Shown: positions 26,563 to 35,703, counted from the stretch's first letter. The stretch: 56,639 nt of DNA from Lactonifactor sp. BIOML-A5 (GCF_009677585.1 NZ_WKYV01000028.1:1-56639), one strand, 5' to 3'. A program made the numbers and translations. Notes: generated by a model from the sequence alone, not told the origin.

Positions 26563-27915
26563 TCAATTTGCTGCTTGCTGCTCCTCTTTATCTTTTGGCA
26601 GAATAATGTTCAAAAGGACTGCAACCAGAGTAGCTATGACTACCGGAGACTTGCCAAATATAGTTGTCACCCATGCCGGAAAAGAGGATAAAGCGGCAGA
26701 GGCCTGTGCGATCCCCATACCGAGGGCAGCAGCCAAACCTACAATTGAAGTATTCCGGTAAGTCATCTTCTCAGAGGTCACAAGCTTCATACCCGTCATA
26801 GCGATAGATGCAAATACGGATACAGTGGCCCCACCCAGAACACACTGGGGAATCGTTGTAAGGAGAGCAGAAAACTTTGGTATCAGCCCTGCCACCCCAA
26901 GGATTACAGCAGCAAGCCCAAGCACACAGCGGTTAATTACCTTTGTAGTTGTAACGATACCAACGTTCTGACTATATGTAGCTGTGGGAAGTCCTCCGAA
27001 TACTGCTCCTATAATATTCATAACACCATACCCCACAATCCCGTTCTGCAGTTCATTGTCATGAGGCTCCCTGTCCATACCGCCGATGGTGGTGGCAGAA
27101 AAATCTCCGATGGCCTGGATGGAGTTAATCCCAAAAAGAAGTCCGATGGCTACACAGGAAGATATCTCAAAGTTTATTCCGAAGTGCATCAGCTTAGGCA
27201 TCTGGACAATCCCCGCTTCCGCTACGCTGGCAAAGCTTACCATACCAAAAAACGCAGATACAATATAACCTACAATAATTCCGATAAGTATAGATGACAG
27301 CTTAAAAATCCCCTTGCCAAAATGGTTTAGTACGGTTACCACTATAAGGGTGATGATGGCAACCAGCCAGTTCTGCCAGGAACCATAATTTTCACTGTTT
27401 GCTCCACCTGCCATGTAATTAATGGCTGTGGGATACAGAGAAAGCCCAATGGTAAATACCACCGTACCAGTGATAAGCGGAGGAAAAAACCTTCGGATTT
27501 TCTTTACCAGCACTCCTACCACAATAGCTACCACACCGCCTACAATCTGCGCCCCCAGGATGGTGGCCACCCCAAATCCCTCGGCAATGGCCTGCATACT
27601 CGGCACATATGCAAAGCTCACCCCCATAATCACTGGCAGCCCCGCACCAATGGCAAACTTCTGCCTCTTCCCGATGGGAAAGAGCTGCAGCAGAGTAGAG
27701 ATAGCTGACACAAACAGAGCTGCCTGAACCAATATTACCTTATCCGCACTGTTCAGCCCGCCCCCGCTTACCGCTCCCGAAACAATAAGAGCCGGGGTCA
27801 CACACCCCACGATCATTGCTACAACATGCTGCAGCGCCAGCGGCACTGCCTGTTTTAAACTGGGCACACCATCCAGTTCAAAAATGCTTCCTTGTCCTAT
27901 CCTTGCTTTTTCCAT
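26563..27915 (-). CDS. Xanthine/uracil permease (NCS2 family)
   Basis: About 450 residues with some 12-14 hydrophobic segments. NCS2 signatures include Q-H-V-V-A-M near the N-terminus, G-x-N-S-I-Q-A-I-G-D-F-S-A-T-T in the middle and P-T-A-T-Y-S-Q-N-V-G. The family imports purine or pyrimidine bases by proton symport, and these motifs favour xanthine/purine. The frame extends 7 codons upstream, but ATG at 27915 has GGGGGA at good spacing. No purine riboswitch is visible; a promoter-embedded palindrome lies upstream. Confidence 0.9.
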   Translation of the reverse strand: MEKARIGQGSIFELDGVPSLKQAVPLALQHVVAMIVGCVTPALIVSGAVSGGGLNSADKVILVQAALFVSAISTLLQLFPIGKRQKFAIGAGLPVIMGVSFAYVPSMQAIAEGFGVATILGAQIVGGVVAIVVGVLVKKIRRFFPPLITGTVVFTIGLSLYPTAINYMAGGANSENYGSWQNWLVAIITLIVVTVLNHFGKGIFKLSSILIGIIVGYIVSAFFGMVSFASVAEAGIVQMPKLMHFGINFEISSCVAIGLLFGINSIQAIGDFSATTIGGMDREPHDNELQNGIVGYGVMNIIGAVFGGLPTATYSQNVGIVTTTKVINRCVLGLAAVILGVAGLIPKFSALLTTIPQCVLGGATVSVFASIAMTGMKLVTSEKMTYRNTSIVGLAAALGMGIAQASAALSSFPAWVTTIFGKSPVVIATLVAVLLNIILPKDKEEQQAAN

Positions 27916-27981
27916 GATAGAAATCCCCCAATACATTTTTCAATTACCCTTAACAACCCATTAGCAGTTACGTTTATTAAC

Positions 27982-28010
27982 ATTGTATCACATTTTATAC
28001 AATACTACAA
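27982..28010 (-). promoter_or_regulatory. Promoter and candidate operator of the permease
   Basis: The minus strand reads TTGTAG, 17 bases, TACAAT. A perfect inverted repeat ATTGTAT-8-ATACAAT (27982-28003) covers the -10 and spacer, as expected for a repressor site. The remaining 28011-28173 is AT-rich, including a TTTTTGTATTTT/AAAATACAAAAA inverted repeat of unknown role. Confidence 0.55.
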
Positions 28011-28173
28011 ATATTTTTGTATTTTTTCTTATAAAATACAAAAATTTTTAGGTTTTCTTTACTTCCTCTTCGTCAGCCTGCATAAAATCCTTTTATTTTC
28101 CATTATATAATAGTGAAATGATACGGATTCCTCCATTAATGGCCGGCGCTCAAAATAAATGCCATATTCTATG

Positions 28174-28202
28174 TTGACATCTATAATTGTATATGATATA
28201 GT
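28174..28202 (+). promoter_or_regulatory. Promoter of the Rrf2 redox operon
   Basis: TTGACA, 17 bases, TATAGT. Overlapping and following it are TTACA-n8-TGTAA and TGTAA-n9-TTACA inverted repeats (about 28202-28235), possible autoregulatory Rrf2 sites just before the gene. Confidence 0.7.
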
Positions 28203-28249
28203 TACAGTATTAAATGTAATTAATTTTATTACAGTTAGGAGAGCGAAAA

Positions 28250-28693
28250 ATGAATAGTGATTTTTGTGTTGCCGTACACGGGATGGTCTATCTGAACCAT
28301 AAGAAGTGTCAGCTGTCCAGTGATGAGCTGGCAGACAATATCTGCACCAACCCCGCACGGGTAAGAAAGGTAATGGCAAAGCTAAAGAAGAAGAACCTGG
28401 TACTAACTAAAGAAGGAACTGTGGGTGGGTATTCCTTTCAGGGGGATCCATCCTGCGTCTCATTGGCAGATATTGCGGAAGCCCTTGACCTAAAATTTGT
28501 GGAAACTTCATGGAGAAGCGGCAGTATAGATATGGACTGCCTGGTAGCTTCCGGGATGGGTGACCTTATGGATGAGATTTTCCAGGATCTGAACCAGGAT
28601 TGTCTGGAGAAGCTCAGCAGAATAACGATTCAGGATCTGGATTCCAGAATCTTTAATTGCCGGAAAAACTCTCAGCAAACGGATAAAGAATAA
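28250..28693 (+). CDS. Rrf2 family transcriptional regulator
   Basis: A 147-residue regulator with an Rrf2 winged helix (about 1-85; L-S-S-D-E-L-A-D-N-I and the wing G-G-Y-S-F). Cysteines at 6, 20 and 32 and two later ones (D-M-D-C and N-Q-D-C) could sense redox or nitrosative stress. They do not form the close C-x-C cluster spacing of IscR. RBS AGGAGAG. It leads the redox genes that follow 16 bases later and probably controls them. Confidence 0.88.
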   Translation: MNSDFCVAVHGMVYLNHKKCQLSSDELADNICTNPARVRKVMAKLKKKNLVLTKEGTVGGYSFQGDPSCVSLADIAEALDLKFVETSWRSGSIDMDCLVASGMGDLMDEIFQDLNQDCLEKLSRITIQDLDSRIFNCRKNSQQTDKE

Positions 28694-28709
28694 GAAAAGG
28701 GGTGTATTT

Positions 28710-30077
28710 ATGAAACAATATGACAATATTATGATAGGCTTTGGAAAAGGCGGGAAAACTTTGGCAGGAGCGCTGACCGCCGGCGGACAGTCCGCTGCAA
28801 TCATCGAACAGTCAGACAAAATGTACGGAGGAACCTGTATTAATGTAGCATGCATTCCCACAAAATCCTTGGAGCACAGCGCCAGATTGTCAGCGGTTCA
28901 GGGTGGATCCTTTGAGGAAAAAGCAGAGCGTTATGCCAGGGCTGTGGAAGAAAAGCGGAGATTAACCTCTATGCTCCGGGAAAAGAATTATCAGAAAGCA
29001 GTGGGGGCTGGTGTGGATGTAATTCTGGGAAAGGCCAGCTTTCAGGATAAAGAACATATTGCTGTGACAAAACCAGATGGTACGACTGAACTAATCAAGG
29101 GAAGAAGGTTCTTCATTAATACAGGCGCACGTCCGTTTATTCCCCCGCTTCCCGGCATAGAGGGAAACCCTTATGTATATACAAGCCAAACTTTAATGGA
29201 GCTTGATACCCTTCCCAGTCATCTTGTCATTATTGGGGCTGGATATATTGGATTGGAATTTGCTTCCTACTACACGAATTTCGGTGCCAAAGTAACTGTC
29301 ATCCAGGATAAAGATCGTTTTATGCCAAGAGAAGATGAAGAAGTGGCGGAAGCTGTTTTGAAAAGCTTCGAAGAGCGGGGAATCCTTCTGCTGCCCAATG
29401 CCTCTGTAGCCTCTGTGGATGCCGGTAAGGATCATGCTGTTGTATCTGTTAAGACAAAAGAAGGCACTCAGACTCTCACCGCCCAGGCCGTCCTGGTTGC
29501 CACTGGACGCCGTCCTAATATCCAGGAACTTCAGCCAGAAAACGCAGGGGTTTCACTTACTCCCAGAGGCGCTGTCCTCACCGATGACAGGCTGAGAACC
29601 TCCAACCCCAATATCTGGGCCATGGGAGATGTTGCCGGAGGGCTTCAGTTTACTTATATCTCTTTGGATGACTCCCGCATTGTAAAGTCACAGATATTAG
29701 GCAATGGGGAAAGAACCACAAAAAACCGGGGTGAGATACCCTATTCTGTCTTCCTGGATCCACCATTTTCCAGAGTAGGACTTACGGAACAGGAGGCTAG
29801 AGAACAGGGCCATGAAATCATGATTGCCAAATTGCCGGCAGCCGCTGTACCGAAGGCGCAGATTCTGAATAAACAGACAGGGCTTTTGAAAGTAATTGTG
29901 GATGCCCAATCCGGACTTATTCTGGGTGCTCATTTATTCTGCACAGAGTCCCATGAGATGATTCAGATTTTCAAACTAGCCATAGATGCACATCTCCCCT
30001 ACACAGTGCTGAGGGACAGTATCTATACTCATCCAACTATGAGTGAGGCTATCAATGACTTATTGGCAGGCATTTGA
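28710..30077 (+). CDS. FAD-dependent pyridine nucleotide-disulfide oxidoreductase
   Basis: A 455-residue class I flavoprotein. The redox-active disulfide C-I-N-V-A-C lies near 44-49 (G-G-T-C-I-N-V-A-C-I-P-T-K). The NAD(P) motif G-A-G-Y-I-G-L-E lies near 176-183, the second FAD motif W-A-M-G-D-V-A near 305-311, and the dimerisation domain with H-P-T-M-S-E at the end. It resembles RclA/mercuric-reductase-like proteins more than lipoamide dehydrogenase. The N-terminal glycine motif reads G-F-G-K-G-G-K-T. RBS AAAAGGGGTG. It lies between the Rrf2 regulator and CcdA-TlpA, so a thiol or oxidant-defence role is inferred. Confidence 0.88.
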   Translation: MKQYDNIMIGFGKGGKTLAGALTAGGQSAAIIEQSDKMYGGTCINVACIPTKSLEHSARLSAVQGGSFEEKAERYARAVEEKRRLTSMLREKNYQKAVGAGVDVILGKASFQDKEHIAVTKPDGTTELIKGRRFFINTGARPFIPPLPGIEGNPYVYTSQTLMELDTLPSHLVIIGAGYIGLEFASYYTNFGAKVTVIQDKDRFMPREDEEVAEAVLKSFEERGILLLPNASVASVDAGKDHAVVSVKTKEGTQTLTAQAVLVATGRRPNIQELQPENAGVSLTPRGAVLTDDRLRTSNPNIWAMGDVAGGLQFTYISLDDSRIVKSQILGNGERTTKNRGEIPYSVFLDPPFSRVGLTEQEAREQGHEIMIAKLPAAAVPKAQILNKQTGLLKVIVDAQSGLILGAHLFCTESHEMIQIFKLAIDAHLPYTVLRDSIYTHPTMSEAINDLLAGI

Positions 30078-30112
30078 GATACCTGCATACAAATATGAAT
30101 TAGGAGGTAACT

Positions 30113-31429
30113 ATGGGCTTTTCAGTTGAAACCAGTATTCCTGTACTGACCGTATTTTTACAGGGTCTTTTAAGCTTTTTCTCGCCCTGTGTTCTTCCGC
30201 TGGTTCCGCTGTATATCAGCTACCTGGCCGGAGGAGCAAAGAGAGTAGATGATCAGGGACGTATTTTTTATCCCAGGAAAAAGGTAATGTTAAACACTCT
30301 CTTCTTTGTAATCGGCATCAGCTTTACTTTCTTCCTGCTGGGTATGGGGGTTACCTCCCTGGGCAGATTCTTCAGTGATAACCGCATCTGGTTTGCCAGA
30401 ATCAGCGGAATTGTTATGATATTCTTTGGTCTTTACCAACTGGGTCTCTTCGGAAGATCTAAAAAGCTGGACCGTGAACACAGACTTCCCTTCCAGCTGA
30501 ACCGCTGGAGTATGAATCCTGTAACAGCTTTAATTCTGGGATTTACCTTCAGCTTCGCATGGACACCATGCGTAGGCCCTACTCTGGGCAGTGTCCTCTT
30601 AATGGCTTCCTCTTCAGGATCTTCACAGGCAGGTATGCTTCTTATCGGTGTTTATACCCTGGGGTTTGTCATCCCATTCTTAGCAGTGGGTCTGTTCACC
30701 GGTGCAGTCCTGGGATTCTTCCGCAAATATCAGAAAGTAGTTCAGTATACGGTTAAAGTAGGCGGAATTCTGCTGGTATTTATGGGTATTATGACTCTCA
30801 CGGGAATGATGAACGGCATTACCAGTTACCTGTCCTCTCAGGGAACATCTGCCCAGACACAAACAGAGCAGCCGGCTGCGGAGAAAAAAGATTCCGACGG
30901 AGAAGATAAAGATAATCATTCTGTCTCTGACTCAGATACTTCTGACACTGCAGAAGCAGAGGAAAATAAAGAAGAAAAAACACCTGCACCTGACTTTACC
31001 CTGGTGGATCAGAACGGAGAAACCCACAAGCTCTCCGATTATAAAGGAAAAACTGTATTTCTGAACTTTTGGGCGACCTGGTGTCCGCCCTGCCGCCAGG
31101 AGATGCCGGATATTCAGGCCCTCTACGAAACATACGGGGAAAATAAAGAAGATCTTATTGTACTTGGAGTAGCCAATCCCAAGACCAACGATCATCCCAA
31201 CAACCAGGATGAGACCCAGGAGAAAGTGGCCGGGTTTTTGAGTGAAAACGGATATACTTATCCCGTTGCTATGGATACTACGGGGGATGTTTTCAGCGCT
31301 TACGGGATCAGCTCCTTCCCAACCACTTTTATGATAGACAAGGAGGGAAACGTATACGGATATGTGAGCGGCGCCATCACTGCGGATATTATGGAAAGTA
31401 TCGTAAAGCAGACAATGGACGGCGAATAG
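30113..31429 (+). CDS. CcdA-TlpA fusion: transmembrane thiol carrier with extracytoplasmic thioredoxin domain
   Basis: The N-terminal CcdA half (about 1-245) has six membrane segments and paired cysteines in F-F-S-P-C-V-L-P and F-A-W-T-P-C-V-G-P. An acidic linker (about 245-290) leads to a TlpA/thioredoxin domain (about 295-438) with W-C-P-P-C. CcdA passes reducing equivalents across the membrane; the fused domain receives them directly to reduce disulfides or peroxides outside. No cytochrome c biogenesis gene is present, so the substrate is another exported thiol protein or methionine sulfoxide reductase (inference). RBS TAGGAGG. Confidence 0.93.
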   Translation: MGFSVETSIPVLTVFLQGLLSFFSPCVLPLVPLYISYLAGGAKRVDDQGRIFYPRKKVMLNTLFFVIGISFTFFLLGMGVTSLGRFFSDNRIWFARISGIVMIFFGLYQLGLFGRSKKLDREHRLPFQLNRWSMNPVTALILGFTFSFAWTPCVGPTLGSVLLMASSSGSSQAGMLLIGVYTLGFVIPFLAVGLFTGAVLGFFRKYQKVVQYTVKVGGILLVFMGIMTLTGMMNGITSYLSSQGTSAQTQTEQPAAEKKDSDGEDKDNHSVSDSDTSDTAEAEENKEEKTPAPDFTLVDQNGETHKLSDYKGKTVFLNFWATWCPPCRQEMPDIQALYETYGENKEDLIVLGVANPKTNDHPNNQDETQEKVAGFLSENGYTYPVAMDTTGDVFSAYGISSFPTTFMIDKEGNVYGYVSGAITADIMESIVKQTMDGE

Positions 31430-31516
31430 AAGTTCTTCTATAATAAATAATAACCTGCGTGATGCAGAAATTACAGACCCTGGGCACATTGATAATGCAT
31501 TAGTCTTTGCATGTGT

Positions 31517-32335
31517 CTAGGGTATCATTGTATCCACCCAAGCCCCGGCCAGCTGCATCCAAATTTCGCATTCTTTTTGGATCCCTCTCCCGTCCATGCT
31601 CATTGACAACCTTCCTGCAGTACCCAGTCCATGAATCCCCCTGGGGAAGAGGTGAAACTCGGTTGGTATTCCATTTCTTCTTAATGCCTCTACAAAAAGC
31701 AGAGAGTTCTCTACCGGTACCGTCTGATCTTCAAAGGTGTGCCAGATAAAAGTTTTCGGAGTATCCCGGTCTACCTGCAGTTCCAGTGACATCTCCCGTT
31801 CCAGTTCATTACCGGAGCCTCCCAAAAGATTGCGGAAACTCTCCCTGTGCCCGTAAACGCCGGAGGTTATAACAGGATAGCTGAGAATCAGCCCATTAGG
31901 TTTCGTCAACCAGGCATCCGTGCCCAGCAATTTCCATAACTCTTTCTTTTTCCAGAATACTCCGAGACTGGCCGCCAGATGCCCCCCGGCGGAAGAACCC
32001 TGAACAATAATTTTATCGGGATCAATATACCATTCTTTTGCCCTCTCTCTGAGGATCTGTACTGCAGCGGCCGCCTGCAGAAGTGCTGTGGGATATACTG
32101 CCGGCGCCACAGAATAACGGAGGACAGCGGCATGGTATCCCATGGCCATAAACTTTAAGGCGATCCCCTCCGCTTCCCGGTCTGAAGTCATAGCGTAGGC
32201 GCCGCCGGGACATATAAGTATCACCGGGCGTGTCAGCCCATTATACAATTCTTCAGAGTTGCTCCACAGATAAGTATAAAGTACAGCCGTATCCGATGCA
32301 TCCGGCACTTTAATTTCCATGCGTTCGTGTATCAT
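31517..32335 (-). CDS. Alpha/beta hydrolase, esterase/acetyl-xylan-esterase-like
   Basis: A 272-residue cytoplasmic hydrolase of the BD-FAE type. The oxyanion motif P-G-G-A-Y near 50, the nucleophile elbow G-S-S-A-G-G-H near 122-128, an Asp in E-D-Q-T-V-P and a His in R-G-I-H-G-L complete a triad. There is no signal peptide. The natural substrate is probably an acylated sugar released from plant polysaccharide (inference). RBS AAAGGGAG; the SRAP gene lies 24 bases upstream, so the two may be cotranscribed. Confidence 0.88.
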   Translation of the reverse strand: MIHERMEIKVPDASDTAVLYTYLWSNSEELYNGLTRPVILICPGGAYAMTSDREAEGIALKFMAMGYHAAVLRYSVAPAVYPTALLQAAAAVQILRERAKEWYIDPDKIIVQGSSAGGHLAASLGVFWKKKELWKLLGTDAWLTKPNGLILSYPVITSGVYGHRESFRNLLGGSGNELEREMSLELQVDRDTPKTFIWHTFEDQTVPVENSLLFVEALRRNGIPTEFHLFPRGIHGLGTAGRLSMSMDGRGIQKECEIWMQLAGAWVDTMIP

Positions 32336-32359
32336 ATAAATCTCCCTTTCCCTACAATC

Positions 32360-32956
32360 TTATCTCATATCCAGAGGGAGCCGCTCCTGGTAATACCCGC
32401 TCACCCTCTGCAAATCCAGTGATTTTCTTTTCTGTATTACAGCGGCCTTCTCCCTGGAAAATATCCAGTCCCTAATTTCTTCCCGCTCCAGAACCAGAGG
32501 CATTCTGTCATGTACGGGCTTCATACATGCATTGGCCTCATCTGTCAGAATTACAAATCTTTCCTCTCCCTGGTACGAGTTATAACACCCCGCCAGGTAC
32601 ATGACTCTGTCCCCATCTCTTGTAAAAGTGAATTTATTCTTGTGCCTGTCCCACTCATAGAAGCTGCTGACCGGAATTACACAGCGCCGCTGTTCCATAC
32701 TTCCCCGGAACATCTTCTTTTCATACGCAGACTCCTGGCGTGCATTAAAAATCACTCCTTTTCCCTGATATCCCGGAAATCCCCAGACAAATATCTCCCC
32801 TGACAGTTCCTCTTCCCTCCCTGTCACTACGGGAGCCGCCTGATTGGGATACACATCCCTGGCTCCCCTCCACTCTCTGAGCCTGCGGTCTGCATACCTG
32901 ACCACTTTAAGAATCTCTTCAACCATATCTTCATCAATATAATATCTGCCGCACAT
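32360..32956 (-). CDS. SOS response-associated peptidase family protein (YedK/HMCES)
   Basis: The SRAP domain crosslinks to abasic sites in single-stranded DNA through its N-terminal cysteine. The sequence starts M-C-G-R-Y-Y, so Cys2 becomes the N-terminus after Met removal. S-S-F-Y-E-W carries the glutamate and V-H-D-R-M-P the catalytic His. The frame extends five codons upstream, but ATG at 32956 with GGAGGA is required for Cys2 chemistry. Length 199 is usual. Confidence 0.93.
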   Translation of the reverse strand: MCGRYYIDEDMVEEILKVVRYADRRLREWRGARDVYPNQAAPVVTGREEELSGEIFVWGFPGYQGKGVIFNARQESAYEKKMFRGSMEQRRCVIPVSSFYEWDRHKNKFTFTRDGDRVMYLAGCYNSYQGEERFVILTDEANACMKPVHDRMPLVLEREEIRDWIFSREKAAVIQKRKSLDLQRVSGYYQERLPLDMR

Positions 32957-33122
32957 GAAAGGTTCCTCCATTTTTTAATTCTGCCGGGTACCTTTACTTA
33001 TTATAAGCAATTTTCATACTCTGATGCAACGGCAATCCTTCTGAACCCGGAAAGTTCCTTCTGGCAGACCTCCGCCTTCTCCCGCAATCCAGATATACTC
33101 CTCCCCCGGCAGATTTTTTTCT

Positions 33123-34076
33123 CTAATTCCTTTCCCGTAAAGCAGAATCATGCTCCAGAAGGTTAACTCTCTCGGATTTTAAGTTTCCCAAACCCCGTGA
33201 ATATTTTTCCGCAAACATCTGTCCCAGCTTCAGCATAGCCTTGGACGCACCCTCAACAGCAGGCGCAAATCCTGTATTGCCCAGATATATCCCTTGTATT
33301 CCCATATCCCCCAGCAAAGAAACTATTTCCTCAAAGTCAACACCTGCCATATACAAAGGGGGAGTTCCCAGGATACAGCACAATTTATTGTTTTGGGCAG
33401 TCTCTCCTATGGCTCTGCTTATATCATATTCCAAATGTCCATTTAGCTGTACATCGCAGATACGGGTGTAAAGTACGCTGTCTGTACAGGAAGCACATCC
33501 CCCGGGGGTCAGCAGATATGCCTGGCAGTCGTAGTAAGAAAGTATGTCCAGAATACCGCTGTAGTCTGGCCTCTGCGGCACAAACTCCATGCGGCCGGAG
33601 CATAATTTCTGTCCTACCCATTCGGAAGGAATCTGTTTAAGTATCTTCTCCAATTCCTCCATAACGGAGATCCGCCGTTTCACCATAGGTCCCCGGAAAA
33701 GAGTATACACAGGGATCCCCTGGGGGTTCTCCAGTTCCCCTTCCAGCCCATCCTGTGTCCACCCGGTCAATACCTCCATACAGGAGGGATAGAGAATAAC
33801 CGCCCGAATCCCCTCCGTAAGAAGTGCTTTCTGGACACACGCTCTAATCTTACTGTCCTGCTGCCCTCCTCCATATTCCCATGGAGTGATATAACAAAAA
33901 AAGAACTGTTCCAGCCGGTTCAGTTCCCTGGCAATTGTATAAAGGCTCCTGATGCATCCGTAAGTCCCTGATGCGACTAGTGCCACTCCGTCTGTCTGGA
34001 GAATACGCCTGGCTGCAGAACATCTGCCCTCCGCATTTTCCCCTTCCATTTTAAGTATTTCTATAATCTCTCCCAT
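33123..34076 (-). CDS. Short NifD-like nitrogenase component 1 protein
   Basis: A 317-residue protein I place in the NifD/CfbD/BchN superfamily, from the fold pattern and because it overlaps a NifH-like gene by 16 bases. Cysteines at 41 (G-T-Y-G-C-I) and 99 (Y-P-S-C-M-E) occupy places like the first and third P-cluster ligands of NifD. Others lie at 19, 61, 80, 194 and 197 (G-G-C-A-S-C). It is much shorter than NifD (~480), BchN or BchB, and closer in size to the homodimeric CfbD of F430 synthesis. No partner subunit gene adjoins it. I infer a homodimeric reductase fed by the iron protein. The substrate is unknown; the importer and riboswitch point to a corrinoid or other metal chelate. Confidence 0.72.
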   Translation of the reverse strand: MGEIIEILKMEGENAEGRCSAARRILQTDGVALVASGTYGCIRSLYTIARELNRLEQFFFCYITPWEYGGGQQDSKIRACVQKALLTEGIRAVILYPSCMEVLTGWTQDGLEGELENPQGIPVYTLFRGPMVKRRISVMEELEKILKQIPSEWVGQKLCSGRMEFVPQRPDYSGILDILSYYDCQAYLLTPGGCASCTDSVLYTRICDVQLNGHLEYDISRAIGETAQNNKLCCILGTPPLYMAGVDFEEIVSLLGDMGIQGIYLGNTGFAPAVEGASKAMLKLGQMFAEKYSRGLGNLKSERVNLLEHDSALRERN

Positions 34077-34906
34077 AATTCTACTCCTATTTTGCTGATT
34101 TCCTGCCGGAATTCATCCATTTCCAGCTCGCTCAGGGGCCTGACAGCATCCATGCTTCTCCCTGCTATGATATCTGCCGCCAGATCTTCCAGAACCCGGC
34201 ACACAGGTGTCTTAGGGTACCGTTCCTGCAATAGCTCCTGCCGGTAATCCGCCGCCTTGATCTGAACAGATTCCTCCAGGCGGGCACAGATTTCAGCCCC
34301 TGTGAGTTCTGAAAACCTTCTTACAGGTTCTTCCTCTGAGACACCTTTCAAGTGATTCAGAACCAGACCGCCCATTCTGACACCCCCGTATGCAAAGGAA
34401 GCAACTCCTCTCATGATATTGTTTGCCGCATATAGTGACATAAAGTCAGGCGAAGTAACGATATATACCTTATCCACAAAGTGCTTGCGCATAGGCATTG
34501 CGAATCCCCCGCAAACCACGTCACCAAGCACATCATACAGAATCACATCCCAATCCTCCTTTAGAATTCCCAGACAGTCCAGGGTATCCGCCATTGTAGT
34601 AATTCCGATACCGGCGCATCCGCGCCCTGCTCTGGGTCCCCCGGCCTCTATACACCATACCCCGCATGATGATTGAAACAAAATATCCTCCCGCCTTATA
34701 GTCCCCTGATGCTCCAGCTGCTGTTCCAGAACTGTTGGAATTCTCCGCCCCATCAGCAGACGTGTTGAGTCAGCCTTCGGGTCGCACCCAATATGAAGAA
34801 CCTTTCTGCCCTCCGACGCCAGAACAGCTGAAAGATTAGATGCTATTGTAGATTTTCCGATGCCTCCCTTTCCATAGAAAGCAATTCTTTTTGTTTTCTC
34901 ACTCAT
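34061..34906 (-). CDS. NifH-like iron protein (ATP-dependent electron donor)
   Basis: A 281-residue NifH/BchL/CfbC-type ATPase. The P-loop is G12-K-G-G-I-G-K-S-T20 and the switch region I-G-C-D-P-K-A-D near 38-45. Cys97 (R-G-C-A-G-I) and Cys132 (V-V-C-G-G-F) are the two [4Fe-4S] ligands, each homodimer bridging one cluster. These are the same residue numbers as in Azotobacter NifH. It should dock to the short NifD-like protein and donate low-potential electrons upon ATP hydrolysis. It overlaps the ABC ATPase stop as ATGA and has RBS GGGAGA. No nifB, nifE, nifN or nifK is in the window, so nitrogen fixation is unlikely. Confidence 0.92.
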   Translation of the reverse strand: MSEKTKRIAFYGKGGIGKSTIASNLSAVLASEGRKVLHIGCDPKADSTRLLMGRRIPTVLEQQLEHQGTIRREDILFQSSCGVWCIEAGGPRAGRGCAGIGITTMADTLDCLGILKEDWDVILYDVLGDVVCGGFAMPMRKHFVDKVYIVTSPDFMSLYAANNIMRGVASFAYGGVRMGGLVLNHLKGVSEEEPVRRFSELTGAEICARLEESVQIKAADYRQELLQERYPKTPVCRVLEDLAADIIAGRSMDAVRPLSELEMDEFRQEISKIGVELWERL

Positions 34907-35703
34907 ACTGTCTCCCTGTAATCATCACAGACATCCTTACAAATACAAATTTTTCTGTTTAACTCTTCCATAAAGACCAAGTCCAGTTTGGCCCTGTACA
35001 ACCGGCTCAGATTGTCCTCTGTCATTATATCGGCTGCCTTTCCTGTTATAAACTCTCCCTCATCGTTAAGGATCCCAACCTCTCCCTCAAGAAGCAGGAC
35101 ATGATCAGGCATATGGCTTGTCATCAAAATGCCGAACCCTTTCCCGGCAAGCTTCATAATCATCTTCATCATACGCATTTGATTCCCATAATCCAGATGG
35201 TTGGTAGGTTCATCCATAAGAATAATATCCGGCTGCTGGACGATAGTTCTTGCAATCATTACCTTCTGGGCCTCACCGCCGCTCAGCTCCGTGTAAGGCC
35301 GATCTGCCAGATGGATGATCTCCATTTCCTCCAACACTTCCTCCGCCATGCGATATTCTTCTCCTGAAGGTTTTTCAAATGCTCTCAGATAAGGAGCCCG
35401 GCCCATAACTACAAAGTCACGGACCAGATAACCGTATGCAGCTGTGTGTGTCTGAGGTACATATCCGATTTTTCTGGCAACCTCTCTCTGTTCCATCCTG
35501 TGCAGAGAAACACCGTCAAGACAAATTTCTCCTCTGCAGGGTCTGAGCAGATTGGCAATACATTTTAAAAGTGTTGATTTTCCCGCTCCATTAGCCCCCA
35601 GGACAGAAAAAATCCTTCCCTTGTCCAGAGTAAAAGATACATTTTTAAAAAGAATTCTGTCTTTTCCATAAGAAAAGGATACGTCCTTAATTTCTAACTT
35701 CAT
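34903..35703 (-). CDS. ABC transporter ATP-binding protein, FecE/BtuD type
   Basis: A 266-residue ATPase of the iron-chelate/B12 uptake class. Walker A is G-A-N-G-A-G-K-S-T near 35-43, the signature L-S-G-G-E near 138, Walker B I-I-L-M-D-E-P-T near 159-166, then the H-loop in M-T-S-H. It powers the adjacent FecCD permease. Genes overlap by four bases on both sides, so the importer and the nitrogenase-like genes are one translationally coupled unit. Confidence 0.95.
   Translation of the reverse strand: MKLEIKDVSFSYGKDRILFKNVSFTLDKGRIFSVLGANGAGKSTLLKCIANLLRPCRGEICLDGVSLHRMEQREVARKIGYVPQTHTAAYGYLVRDFVVMGRAPYLRAFEKPSGEEYRMAEEVLEEMEIIHLADRPYTELSGGEAQKVMIARTIVQQPDIILMDEPTNHLDYGNQMRMMKMIMKLAGKGFGILMTSHMPDHVLLLEGEVGILNDEGEFITGKAADIMTEDNLSRLYRAKLDLVFMEELNRKICICKDVCDDYRETV

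Noticed and set aside
27916..28170. Purine riboswitch before the xanthine permease
   Set aside because: The leader is AT-rich and lacks the conserved three-way-junction sequences.
33123..34906. A true nitrogen-fixation locus
   Set aside because: Only a NifH-like and a short NifD-like gene are present; nifK, nifE, nifN and nifB are missing and the importer and riboswitch point to metal chelates.
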